A stretch of 64,000 nt of DNA from Strongyloides papillosus (lineage: Eukaryota; Nematoda; Chromadorea; Rhabditida; Strongyloididae), in the NCBI GenBank assembly GCA_005656395.1, contig SRSI01000014.1, positions 186,001 through 250,000 of the forward strand, read 5' to 3'. The notes under the pieces were generated by a model. That model was not told the origin of the DNA. It searched no databases and saw only the letters and a program-made list of their open reading frames with translations. How positions within the stretch are numbered: position 1 is the stretch's first letter; every line of letters starts with the position of its first letter. This document shows positions 22,232 to 32,292 of the stretch, piece after piece. The translations under genes and the position numbers were made by a program.

Positions 22232-23274
22232 ATGCTAAACAACATCTTATTTACCTCATTATTATTAGGAATTTTTTTTATTGTTTCCAAAGAGGAATCA
22301 ATACCAAGTATGTTTTTTTCCTTAATCTAATAATTTTTACATCATAATGTCAATTTTATTGTTTATCTATAGGTGTTCCTGTCAAAGATCATGAGATCGT
22401 AGATTTGGTGCAGAAGTTTTATGATTCCGACTTAAATGCACCTACAGGTGATAGTGTGTTGGTTAATTATCAAGGACATATTAATTTACAAAGTTTTAAT
22501 GATGCTGCACCAGCTCCTTTGTTTAAGAGAGTCGATACTAGTATTAAGAGAAAACCAACTTTTAAGGCTTACATTGATTTGATGGATAATTATGTTACGG
22601 AGGTTGGGACACGGGAGTCTGAGGATGAGCAGGAGAGAAATGAAATTGATAGGTTCCTGGAGGCTGTTACAAATACAACTATAGGGAAAGATTTTTATGA
22701 TTTTTTAAAGAAGAAAAAACATCCGTTTGTTGCAAGTAAAAGAACTTATTTCAATTGGTTGAAACAACTTTGGTTTGGAACTTACTCCAGAGCAAAAGGT
22801 GTCCCAGATAGTTCTGGTTTTGAGCATGTTTTTATTGGCGAAATAAAGAATGGAGAAATTTCTGGTCTCCACAACTGGTACAGATTCCATTACCTCGAAT
22901 CCCGGGGCCAACAAGAAAACTTCGACTACAAAGGATTCATCATAAAACGTTTCAAAACAATGGCATCCGTAAAATACTCATGGAAAGGTTACTTTAAAAA
23001 AGGTGGCAGCTTCTTCATTGCCACCTCACCTGAGTATGACTTCTTCGTTTACACCCTATGTTTCCTTTTCCGTAGAGGAAGTGGCGGATGTAACATAGAA
23101 GTTAACGGTTGTCCTGCCTCCATCACTGCCTATGACCTTCACCAAAACAACAAAGTCTACATCGGGAGTCTCTTCCCAAGCATTGGGTCAATGAATGATA
23201 AGTGCAAAAGATACAACTCTGGTTTACGGAAAAAAAGGAGTGCCAATGATGCTTTCAATTTTAAATTCGATTAA
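22232..23274 (+). CDS. EndoU family endoribonuclease (XendoU/PP11-like), secreted
   Basis: Exons 22232-22307 and 22373-23274 (65-bp intron) give 325 aa. A hydrophobic leader (residues 1-20) suggests secretion or ER entry. The rest is one EndoU domain: GFEHVFIGEIKNGEISGLHNW carries the two catalytic His (about 177 and 192), and the WKGYFKKGGSFFIATSPEYD block carries the catalytic Lys (about 234-235). These three residues define poly(U)-type, Mn-dependent RNA cleavage in this family. Length is normal. GC content is higher than in neighbouring genes, as expected for a conserved, expressed gene. C. elegans has two EndoU genes; I cannot say which is the orthologue. Confidence 0.93.
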
Positions 23275-23559
23275 TAACTATAGTTACTAAGCCATAACAC
23301 TAAATATATCTATATTCTCGAATATATATTACATAAACAAATAATTAACTTGTACTAGTTGTTGTAAACACCTAGAACTTAATTTAAAATTAATTAGTTA
23401 CATCTGTTTTTTCTTTAATATTATTATCAAAAAAAACTTTTGTCCAAAGCAATCTGTCTTCTATCGAAGTAGATTGTTAAAGAGATTATATAAACGATTA
23501 CCATTAGAAAGGTGTCATCTTTTTTGATTTTATCATTGCGTCGTGGTTTTATCAGATGC

Positions 23560-25166
23560 ATGATGAAGTGCTCATTTCATCATAAAAATGTTAATAATAA
23601 TGAGCGAGCATCTGTGAGCCCGTTAATTAGTCTTGTTCAAGAAAGTTTGTTGAAAAAAAAACCAGAATTCTTCTGATTGTAATAAGGTAAGTTATTGGGA
23701 GAAGTGTTTAGATTTACGATTACATTATTTTTTTAGAGTAACACTACGACCCCTTCTTCGTATAAAAAAACTCTAGGAAACAGGTATATACCACTAAGAC
23801 AGACAGAAGAAGAATGGTCCAAGCGATGGTTAAATGATGGTTCCAGTGGCGTAATCTTTGAAAATAACACAAAAAATAACGGTAAGGGAAAATTTGTCAA
23901 TCTCAATGGAAAGGGACTACTAGACATGGTTCTTCGAAATGAGATGCTAAATGAAAACATTAGTTCTCCAATTAGGTGCACTGATTACACAATAACTCAT
24001 CAACCGTCATTATTAATAAAACCAAAGCCCCCACCTCTCTTAAGTTTTGGTTCTGGAGATGGAAAAGAAAACACCAAAATGAATAACTGTTCCCTGACGA
24101 CACCATATCCCTTCAAAGGAGCAACAGTTGAGTTGTTGTCAATGAAAATGAGGTACTCTCTAGGGGTTAATGACTTGCCGTTAAGTCTAATTGAGACGAA
24201 GGTGGACAGGAATAACTATAACGAAAAACCCCTTGATTGGTCCAGTAAAAACCTTCTAGCATGCGGCATCGGAAAAAATGTATATCTTAAAGACTATAAA
24301 GAACCAGAATTCTATAAATTTGGTTCGGACCGCGAGTACACAATCCTCAAGTTCAATCCGTCAGGAGATAAACTCTTCCTCGGATCCGGTGGAGGTTACA
24401 GTCGCGTCGTTGATGTTACGGATAAGAGCATCGTAACAAAAACATATGGCCGTATTTTCGATGATGTAACTGACGTGACATGGTTGGATGATCACACTGT
24501 TGGACTGTCAACACCTCATGGATATATTATATTCTACGATACCAGGGATTACCAAATGAATCCTCTTGTTTTTTATGACTGTAACTGTAGTGTAACTAAT
24601 GTTGAAATCAACAAGTCTGGGAGGTATTTAGCTTCTGGACGTGCCTGTAGTATCGTAAATACATGGTGCGTGAGAAGTAGAAAGGTTATTGATTCGTTTC
24701 TTAAACATGATGATATGATTACCGCATTGGAATGGTCAAATTACAGTGACAATGTTATCCTTTCTGGTGGGAAATGTCGACGTTTGTATATGAGAGATAT
24801 TAATGTACCGGAAAATCTTAGATATATTGATAGTGGTTATCCCATCAATGGGATACATATGATGAATGATGGGAAGAATGTAATTACGACACATGGATTT
24901 TCGACTTCTGATGTCGTTGTGTGGGATTCACTAAAACTTAATCCTGCTACCATAATTTCATGTAACGGTAATAGAACTGTACATAGTGTAAGATTTTTTG
25001 TTATCAATTTTTTTAATAAATTTTTTAGGCTATGTCTCCAGATAGAAATATTCTCTGTACAATCACATCGTGCGGTATAATATTCTTCTGGGATATGAAG
25101 GCAAAAAGTGGGAAAAATAAAAATTTCCACCGTTCCAAGTTGGATCCGCATTATTTTTTCCGTTAA
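23560..25166 (+). CDS. Fizzy/Cdh1-family WD40 protein (APC/C co-activator-like), frameshift in exon 1
   Basis: Exons: 23560-23686 (provisional), 23737-24987, 25029-25166. Exon 2 encodes a C-box-like motif (GNRYIPLRQ, family DRYIPxR), a KEN tripeptide, and a seven-bladed WD40 propeller opening with KPLDWSSKNLLACGIGKNVYL, the hallmark of Cdc20/Cdh1. Exon 3 completes the last blade (AMSPDRNILC...FFWDM) and ends in FR, a weak echo of the Ile-Arg tail. Such proteins recruit substrates to the anaphase-promoting complex. Blades are very diverged from canonical Cdc20 or Cdh1, so this may be a paralogue. Exon 1 has an ATG at 23560 and a strong AAG-GTAAGT donor, but a nine-A run (23653-23661) leaves it one base out of frame. 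Confidence 0.72.
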
Positions 25167-25446
25167 ATTTTTTTAAATGTATGTAATTGTATTTATTAAA
25201 TATTTATGTGTGTATATCCCTTATTTTTCAATGTACATAATTGTATTTATCTTGTATTTATGTATATATATTCTATTTTCATTTTTATTAAATAAATATT
25301 CTAAAGATAATATGGATAAAAAAGTATTTTCATGTTGTTTTACCCACCTCTTAAGAAAAGTCTTTAATTTTATTGGAAGATTTAATTTTTTATGAATATA
25401 TTGTTGTTATTAACATAATTCTTGTCAATTACTTTTTATTAAAAAG

Positions 25447-26374
25447 ATGGCATTAGTTGAAGTTTTAAAATATCTAACAATTCTTATAACATTACTTCTT
25501 GCAATATTCAATGTAGTTCTATATATCACGACAATAATTTTAATGAAAAAATCCAACATATACCACATAAACTTCAGAATACTCCATTTTTTTATGGTTA
25601 ATGGTATATTAATTGTTGCTTTAACATCAATCATGATGTCATCATACCAATTGGAAGTAAAAACCCCAATCAACACAACATATAATTGTATCTTAATGAA
25701 TATTGAAATATTTGGTATGTCATGCTACAAAAATTGTCTCCGTATGATTATATTTGAAAGGGGTATCGCAACGATATTTTGTAGTGTCTATGAATACTAC
25801 ACTTCAATTGTTTTTGCAATTATGTATGGGAGTGTACTTTTAATGGTATCTGGAACAACAGTGTTATTAGATAATAGCTTTGTTTATATTAAAAATATCT
25901 TTGAGTATATATTTACTTTAATAGATGTAATTATAATTTTCATCACAATTTACCTTATTATATGTAATAGAAATCTTCGAGAAAGTAGAAGGTATAGTGA
26001 AGGATTGCCAGGAAACCACCAGGTAACAGAAAACTTTAGATCCTTAACAGCTCTATTACCAATTCTAATTGTAAATACAATCTTTCAATTATTTTGGACT
26101 TTATTTAAACTTGCTTACTCATCTGAATATAAAGATAATTACGAATTTTTCCAATACCTTTACCGGATGGTATGTTTAATGACAAAAAAAACAAAGACTT
26201 TATCTAAAGATTTCTAAATTATTATAGACGGTAAATATTATTTTTATTGTTATATTTAATTATTGCACTTATATGAAGAGAGAAAAAACAGAATCATTCT
26301 ATTTTAAGGTTGTACAATTAATGGTCTTACCATTCCGATTAAAATTTAATAAAGATGAAATAACAAACTTTTAG
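25447..26374 (+). CDS. Nematode 7TM chemoreceptor, Sra/Srab superfamily type
   Basis: Exons 25447-26169 and 26228-26374 (58-bp intron, in phase) give 289 aa. Six or seven hydrophobic segments are visible. The segment IIFERGIATIFCSVYE matches the ERxxATxxxxxYE signature after TM3 of Sra/Srab/Sre receptors. The short second exon adds the last part of the protein and a basic tail. These are G-protein-coupled chemosensory receptors in ciliated neurons. It is a singleton here, unrelated in sequence to the receptor cluster at 51-61 kb. TTAAAAAG just before the ATG could serve as an acceptor. Confidence 0.75.
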
Positions 26375-26570
26375 GTGAAAGGGTAAATGGAGCTGTAATC
26401 AATTTTGCAAAAGACTATAAAAGATAAATGTAAATTATATTTTATTATTAACTTATGAAAACAGAAAAAAGACAAAAAGAATACAAACTCTTAAAGAAAA
26501 GGAATATTTTTTACATGTCATTACATACCCGTCACTTTCAAAAAGTATCATTTGAAAGCGTATGGTAAAA

Positions 26571-27857
26571 TTAATTATCGAATTGTTCCTCAACATATTC
26601 ACATATATCTTTAAGCATCTCTTTTTGGGTATCACTAAATGGCATGTTTAATGTACCGTGGATTCCTTTTGGATAGTATTTATTCACAACAGGGACACCG
26701 AATTTTTCTAGTTTTTTGGCATATAACATTCCATCATCGCGGAGAATGTCAAAACCACATGTCCCGACGAATGTATTCGGCATGTTATGTAAATCCTCTG
26801 CAACTAGTGGAGCGAAATCTGGATTAGATGCAAATTGGGAGAAGATTTTCGACAACTCCTCAACTTCATCGTATTGTTTTGGTCTGATGTATGATTTCAT
26901 TGACATTACCTCCATCGGTAAGTTGTTATGATCAAGAAATTCCACATACTCCTTTGAATATCTCAATTCGTTTGGTACATGTTGATTTCTTAAAATTCTA
27001 TAAGCGTTTTCCTCAGTTGTTGGGCATCCTGTATACAGAAGTATACCCCTAGCCATGGCCATTGGGTGGAGGATGGCAGTGTGGATGTATTCATTGTAGT
27101 ACTTTTGATAACTTGGTGACTTGAAATCTAAACATGATGTTAATGGGTATATAAGAACTTGGAATTTAATATATTTATGTCCTCTTCTCATGGCTTTTTG
27201 GACGGCAACAGTAGCTAGGTTACCACCAGCAGAATCACCCATAATACCAATCTTATGTGGATTAACACCATACTCTTCATATGTCCTTGAACAAAACTCT
27301 TCAACAACTCTATCACACTCATTGACAGCCGTTGGGAATACCTTTTCTGGAGCTTTAGAATAATTTATTGATACGAAAACACATCCCAAACGTTTTATCA
27401 TATCATAGATTACTTGATCGTAGAATGCAGGTTCCAAAAAGCACCAACCACCACCAGCAACGAATATTATTGCACTGTCGCTTTTTCTGTGTCTTCCTTT
27501 CGGTTCGTATATCCTACACTCGACACCAGCGATTTTTTTGTTGGTTACTGTTAACCATTTTGGTTTAGATGGTTTGAGGAGGAAGGCTGTTTTTGTGAGG
27601 ATTCTTGCTAACCAGACACGACCTTCATGACCCCAGAAATATCCTACTACTGTGCCCTATAAAAACAGGAAATAATCATTTGGTTTTTTATATATAAAAC
27701 TCACAAGATATTCATTAAATATTCTCAAGCATATCTCAAATATATGAATCATGGACTTATCCCCAATCTCAGCAGGTAATGGTATATGAAATTTCGGTAG
27801 TATAACAGCACAAATAGTTATCAAAAATATAATCAAATCTATTACAAGATTATTCAT
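26571..27857 (-). CDS. AADAC-like alpha/beta-hydrolase 1, oxyanion His replaced
   Basis: Exons 27705-27857 and 26571-27656 (48-bp intron) give 412 aa. An N-terminal membrane anchor (residues about 6-25, ending in a PLP motif) is followed by a single alpha/beta-hydrolase fold-3 domain as in arylacetamide deacetylase and NCEH1. The nucleophile elbow GDSAGG places Ser at about 193. DILRDDG and GIHGTL give the Asp and His of the triad. The oxyanion motif HGGG is AGGG here: codon 118 (27456-27458) is GCT. The two neighbouring paralogues keep His. The ER-lumenal family hydrolyses acyl esters and lipids. The start ATG is at 27855-27857; an upstream TTG is less likely. Confidence 0.88.
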
Positions 27858-28732
27858 CACTACCAAATTAAAAATATAACCTTTTTAAATAGTATTAGCT
27901 AAAACAAACAATTAATTATTTACATTATGATGAATACTTTTTATTTTAAATCAACTTTAGAACGGTTAAGTAATCACAAATGATAATAATATTTTTAAAA
28001 AATCAAGGAAGAAAAAATTAATTAAATCATAAGAAAATAATAAAATTTAAACAAATATTTTTTTCTATATATACAGAAAATTCATCATCGAAATGTATTG
28101 TGTAAAAAAAAGATATCTATAAGTATATATTTTCTAAGTGATAAGATAGTGTAAAAAGGCAATAATAATTAATTTTGTTATTTAATACACATCAATTAAA
28201 TATCAATGTTCTAGTTATGTAAAAATCACCCCATATTGTCTGGGAAGGTTGAAAGTTTTACCATTCTAATCAGGTAGTTTGTACGATAATATAAAAATAT
28301 TATTTTGTATTCGTTTTATGTAATTAGTAAAACAAATTTTTTACACTTTTAAGACAGTGGTATGGGGGAAAAATTATTGTAATAATAATTTTTAATTTCC
28401 TTATCTTATAAACCTGATGAGTATGGAATATTGTTTCAATGGTAAAGTGTTAACAAAAAATGAAGGATTTAAGTAAAAAAGCTTTTTGAATGATTGAAAG
28501 GTACTATGACCCGACCTTTGATATCATATAAAAGACGCAATAATGATAAGTTTAAAAATTCATACAATTATTACAATCAAAGAGACCATAACCATTATAT
28601 ATTATAAAAAGATTAGGTTTATGATTACTTACTATCGATGTCAATAAAAAGTTATTGTAATTTTTTTTCTAAAAATATAAACAGGATAATTAACCGTTTC
28701 ATATGAAATTAAAAAAACATTAAAAATATTAT
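27858..28732. other. Intergenic, nothing recognised
   Basis: AT-rich DNA between two esterase genes. No open frame or repeat stands out. Confidence 0.5.
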
Positions 28733-29986
28733 TTATTTTATTTTTTCTGTTTTTTCTTTTAGTGTACCATTTTGAATGAAATAAGAGATATCTCTAGACA
28801 TTTCATGTGCTGCATTACTTAATGGTATCGTCATCGCTCCATGAATAGCTTTGGAATAGTTTTTGTGCACTACTGATGTACCCGATTCTTTTAATTTACA
28901 GGAGAATAGTATACCTTCATCACGTAGGACATCATAATTGGATGTTAAAATAAATGTTGGTGGTAAAATTGACAATTCCTCTTTAGATGACATTAACGGC
29001 GAAAATTCAGGGTTCAATAAATACTCCTCCATTGCACTTGACAATCTCTCATCGGGTGGTGAGAATACACTTGATTTCTCTATATATTTCACATCCTCCA
29101 CAACACCAATTAACTTTTTAGCATTAAAAGAATCCCTAAATATAGGCATTTCTCTAATTTTTTCCGATATATGCCCGTTCCTCTTCATTATCTCTACGCA
29201 GTCTTTAATATCATCTAATCCAAGATATAATAATATCCATCGTGCCATGTTATCTGGACTTAACATGCCAGAATCTTTGTAAGTATTATAATAATATTGA
29301 TAGCTTGGTAGTAGCAAATGATAAGCACCTGTAACTGGGTAAGGTAAAACTAAACTTTTGATAGGAATCTTATTATGACTTTTAGATAACCTTAATGCTA
29401 CGGCTAGGCACAAATTACCACCGGCTGACTCTCCTATCAGAGATATCTTATCTCTATTAATATTTAATTCTTTATAATAATTATCATAAACATCAATAAC
29501 AACCCTTTCCAGTTCATCAATTGCAACACCAAAATGAACTTCTGGTGATAATGAGTAATCTATTGATATTAATACTGTTCCCAGGTTTTTGATTAGGTGG
29601 TATAATGCTAGATCGCAGTATCGTGTCTCCATGATGCACCAACCACCTCCGTGGGCGAAGATTACCCCTCCATCGTATTTTAGTTTGTTTCCTTTGGGGA
29701 TGTAGATTCTGCATTTGACGTTCCCGATTTTTATTTCTTTTATTGTTACCCATTTTGGTTTTCTTATAGGTATGGAGAAGAGGAGGTATGTAAACATGCG
29801 TTGCCAGATGTTGAAACCTTTGATGCCGTAGAATTTCTCGACACACAAACCGATATTATGACTTATTGATATTAATAATGTAAACAATTTTACTGTGTAA
29901 TAGTCATCCACACCTTTAGGGATATTTGTAGAAAAACATGTATAGAAAAGTATTGGTATTGCTATTGAGAATAAAAGAAAGAACAT
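28733..29986 (-). CDS. AADAC-like alpha/beta-hydrolase 2
   Basis: A single exon gives 417 aa from the ATG at 29984-29986. The frame stays open for ten more codons upstream to a TTG, but the ATG begins the membrane anchor (MFFLLFSIAIPILFYTCF). Motifs: AHGGGW (His about 112), nucleophile GESAGG (Ser about 187) instead of GDSAGG, DVLRDEG for the acid and AIHGAM for the His. It is otherwise like its neighbours and the AADAC/NCEH1 family of ER-anchored lipid esterases. It lacks the intron found in esterase 1 and shares only moderate similarity, so the cluster is old. The insert after the cap region (VEDVKYIEKSS) is longer than in the siblings. Confidence 0.9.
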   Translation of the reverse strand: MFFLLFSIAIPILFYTCFSTNIPKGVDDYYTVKLFTLLISISHNIGLCVEKFYGIKGFNIWQRMFTYLLFSIPIRKPKWVTIKEIKIGNVKCRIYIPKGNKLKYDGGVIFAHGGGWCIMETRYCDLALYHLIKNLGTVLISIDYSLSPEVHFGVAIDELERVVIDVYDNYYKELNINRDKISLIGESAGGNLCLAVALRLSKSHNKIPIKSLVLPYPVTGAYHLLLPSYQYYYNTYKDSGMLSPDNMARWILLYLGLDDIKDCVEIMKRNGHISEKIREMPIFRDSFNAKKLIGVVEDVKYIEKSSVFSPPDERLSSAMEEYLLNPEFSPLMSSKEELSILPPTFILTSNYDVLRDEGILFSCKLKESGTSVVHKNYSKAIHGAMTIPLSNAAHEMSRDISYFIQNGTLKEKTEKIK

Positions 29987-31077
29987 TATTAAATGATATG
30001 TTATAAATCTATACAAAGATATAATTAATATTAAAGTTGTTTAATTTTAAAATATATCAATATTATATTTTCTTATTATGCACAAAACATTAATTGAATT
30101 ATAAAATCAAATGATAAAATCGTAGTATTCAATAAATAATAATAGGATTAATAAAATAAACAAATAAAAAGGATATCACAAAATATGAACACCTTCAAAT
30201 ATGGAATACAATTTTATCTCTGGCAATTTGGATAAATATATCTACTAATATATATAGATTTAATAGATATAAAGTTAGTATGATCTATTTTTATAAAGGT
30301 TAAAATGCTTTAAAATAAGACCCGAAGTAGATATGCATGTATCTAACAAACGTTATATTAGTAGTCCACTTTAAAACTGTTAGATTCAAATTTATAAGAG
30401 AGTTTTATGTGCGTAATTTAACATCATATGTTGATTAGGAATGTATTTATAGGTCAACAGTGTAATTTTAATGTGACTGTCAGAGTTATTTTCTTATGTT
30501 TTGTGGTTACAAAAAGTAGTGTTTTTGTGGTTAGAGATCTTTTTATCTGGTTTGGTGATCTTTTAGGTTTTTTAAGTGATGAGAAAAAAAAATTCGCGCT
30601 CTGCTAATGTAGATAAGTTTGAAAATCACTGAGAATCAGAGGTCATTTTTCATCATTGCGCATGTCTAAATATCTCTCCTGAGGGGTGTCAAACTCGAGA
30701 CAAGTATCTCGTAGATTTCACAAAACGTCCTCTTTCAGAAAAAGATAGACTTAAGCATTATATAATTAATATTGTTCTCGGTAATTAATTACAATATCTT
30801 AGTAAAGTATAAAATAAAGCTTTGTTTATTTGTAAATTAATTAATTACATAAATAAATTATTATTTCACATTTTTATTACAAAATTTTATCAAAATAAAT
30901 ATACATCAATGAGTTATCATTTTTAATTACTACAAACAATAGTAAATATAAAACAAATGCTAATAAAGAATTAATTTATTATAACTGAAACTCAAAGAAA
31001 AACCATTTCTTTCATAAATAAACCCGTAAGAAATCTAAAATAAAATTACAACTCCCCACAAAAAGAATCATCCCCAT
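29987..31077. other. Intergenic with a GC-richer stretch near 30.6 kb
   Basis: Mostly AT-rich. About 30585-30740 is clearly less AT-rich and contains CTCGAGACAAGTATCTCG, which can form a short hairpin. No gene could be assigned. Confidence 0.4.
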
Positions 31078-32292
31078 TCAAATTCTCTTCTCCAAATAAA
31101 CACTAATATCCCTAATAATCTGCGTCCTCTGCTCACTATAAGGCATATTCATAATCCCATGATAAGCCAACGGGTAATGTTTCCAATCTACGGGAACACC
31201 CTTCCTCGTCAGTTTCTTAGCATACAATATCCCTTCATCACGCAAGATATCATAACCACATGTAATTATCAATGCCTCAGGTAAATTCTCCATATCCTCA
31301 GCAATTAAGGGGCAGAAATCAGGATTTTTTGCAAATTTCGTATACAATGGAGCTAACTCCGGACAAGGTTTTATTTTGTCAGAAGGTTTTCTGTAATTAT
31401 CTGGATTGGTGAATGGTTGCGGGAGGTGATTGTGATCTATTGACTCTTTAACTCTTTCGTCATTTTTAAAATCCTCCTCCAGATGTTGGTTGCTTAAACA
31501 CTTTTTAATGTTTTTCTGGGTTGCAGGTATACCTAAATACAAAAGATACCATCTAGTTAGGATGTTGGGATTAAGGATTGCGGTGTTTGGGTATTCATTG
31601 TAGTACTGTTGGAAGGAGGGTGTTGCGAAGTCTAATGCACTAACTACAGGATATATCAAAACCTGAGCTTTGAAATAGTTTTTACCCTTTCTTTTGCAAC
31701 GCTGTGCAGTGACTGTGCTTAAGTTACCACCGGCTGAGTCTCCCATGATAACAATGGAATTTGGATCAACATTGAAATTAGCATAACTGGATTCACAAAA
31801 TTCTGTTACAACTTCCTCTATCTGGTTAACCTGCCTTGGGTAGACTGATTCTGGTGCCCAGTCATAATCAATAGATATTACAAAACAACCAAGATTGGTT
31901 ATCAGATTGACTAACATTGAATCAAAACATTTTGGTGATAATGAACAAAACCCACCACCATGTACATATATTATAGCGCCATCAGTTTTACGAAAATTTT
32001 TAGAAGGTGTATAAGTTCTACACTTAACACCGGCAATGTAAATAGTTTCAATCTTCAACCAATCAGGATATCTTATAGGAAATATATAGAATGGCAAAGC
32101 CAACCAGAATCTCGTAAAAATATTCCTTACCTTAGGACCAGACAAATTCTCCACCAAATTCCCCAAATATTCATTAGACAATCTCAACAACAACTCCAAA
32201 GTCTGTAACTTAACCCTATCACAAATATCATTCGGTATCGGTATATGAATCAATGCCAAAAAAATAACAATAATACCTGTCCAGACGAACAT
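31078..32292 (-). CDS. AADAC-like alpha/beta-hydrolase 3
   Basis: A single exon gives 404 aa, with a true ATG at 32290-32292. An N-terminal anchor (FVWTGIIVIFLALIHIPIP) precedes the hydrolase domain with YVHGGGF (His 111), GDSAGG (Ser 186), a DILRDEG acid motif and a YHGIMNMP His motif near the C-terminus. All catalytic elements of the AADAC/NCEH1 family are present. Closest by eye to esterase 1 (shared QYYNEYPNTAILNP / KYYNEYIHTAILHP and NPDF.PLIAED). Codons are GC-richer than the surroundings. Probably an ER-lumen-facing ester or lipid hydrolase. Confidence 0.92.
   Translation of the reverse strand: MFVWTGIIVIFLALIHIPIPNDICDRVKLQTLELLLRLSNEYLGNLVENLSGPKVRNIFTRFWLALPFYIFPIRYPDWLKIETIYIAGVKCRTYTPSKNFRKTDGAIIYVHGGGFCSLSPKCFDSMLVNLITNLGCFVISIDYDWAPESVYPRQVNQIEEVVTEFCESSYANFNVDPNSIVIMGDSAGGNLSTVTAQRCKRKGKNYFKAQVLIYPVVSALDFATPSFQQYYNEYPNTAILNPNILTRWYLLYLGIPATQKNIKKCLSNQHLEEDFKNDERVKESIDHNHLPQPFTNPDNYRKPSDKIKPCPELAPLYTKFAKNPDFCPLIAEDMENLPEALIITCGYDILRDEGILYAKKLTRKGVPVDWKHYPLAYHGIMNMPYSEQRTQIIRDISVYLEKRI

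Noticed and set aside
24837..25151. 104-codon minus-strand frame
   Set aside because: Antisense shadow of the fizzy-like WD40 exons, with no family features.
28938..29846. Plus- and minus-strand frames inside esterase 2
   Set aside because: Shadows of the hydrolase frame, which has all catalytic motifs.
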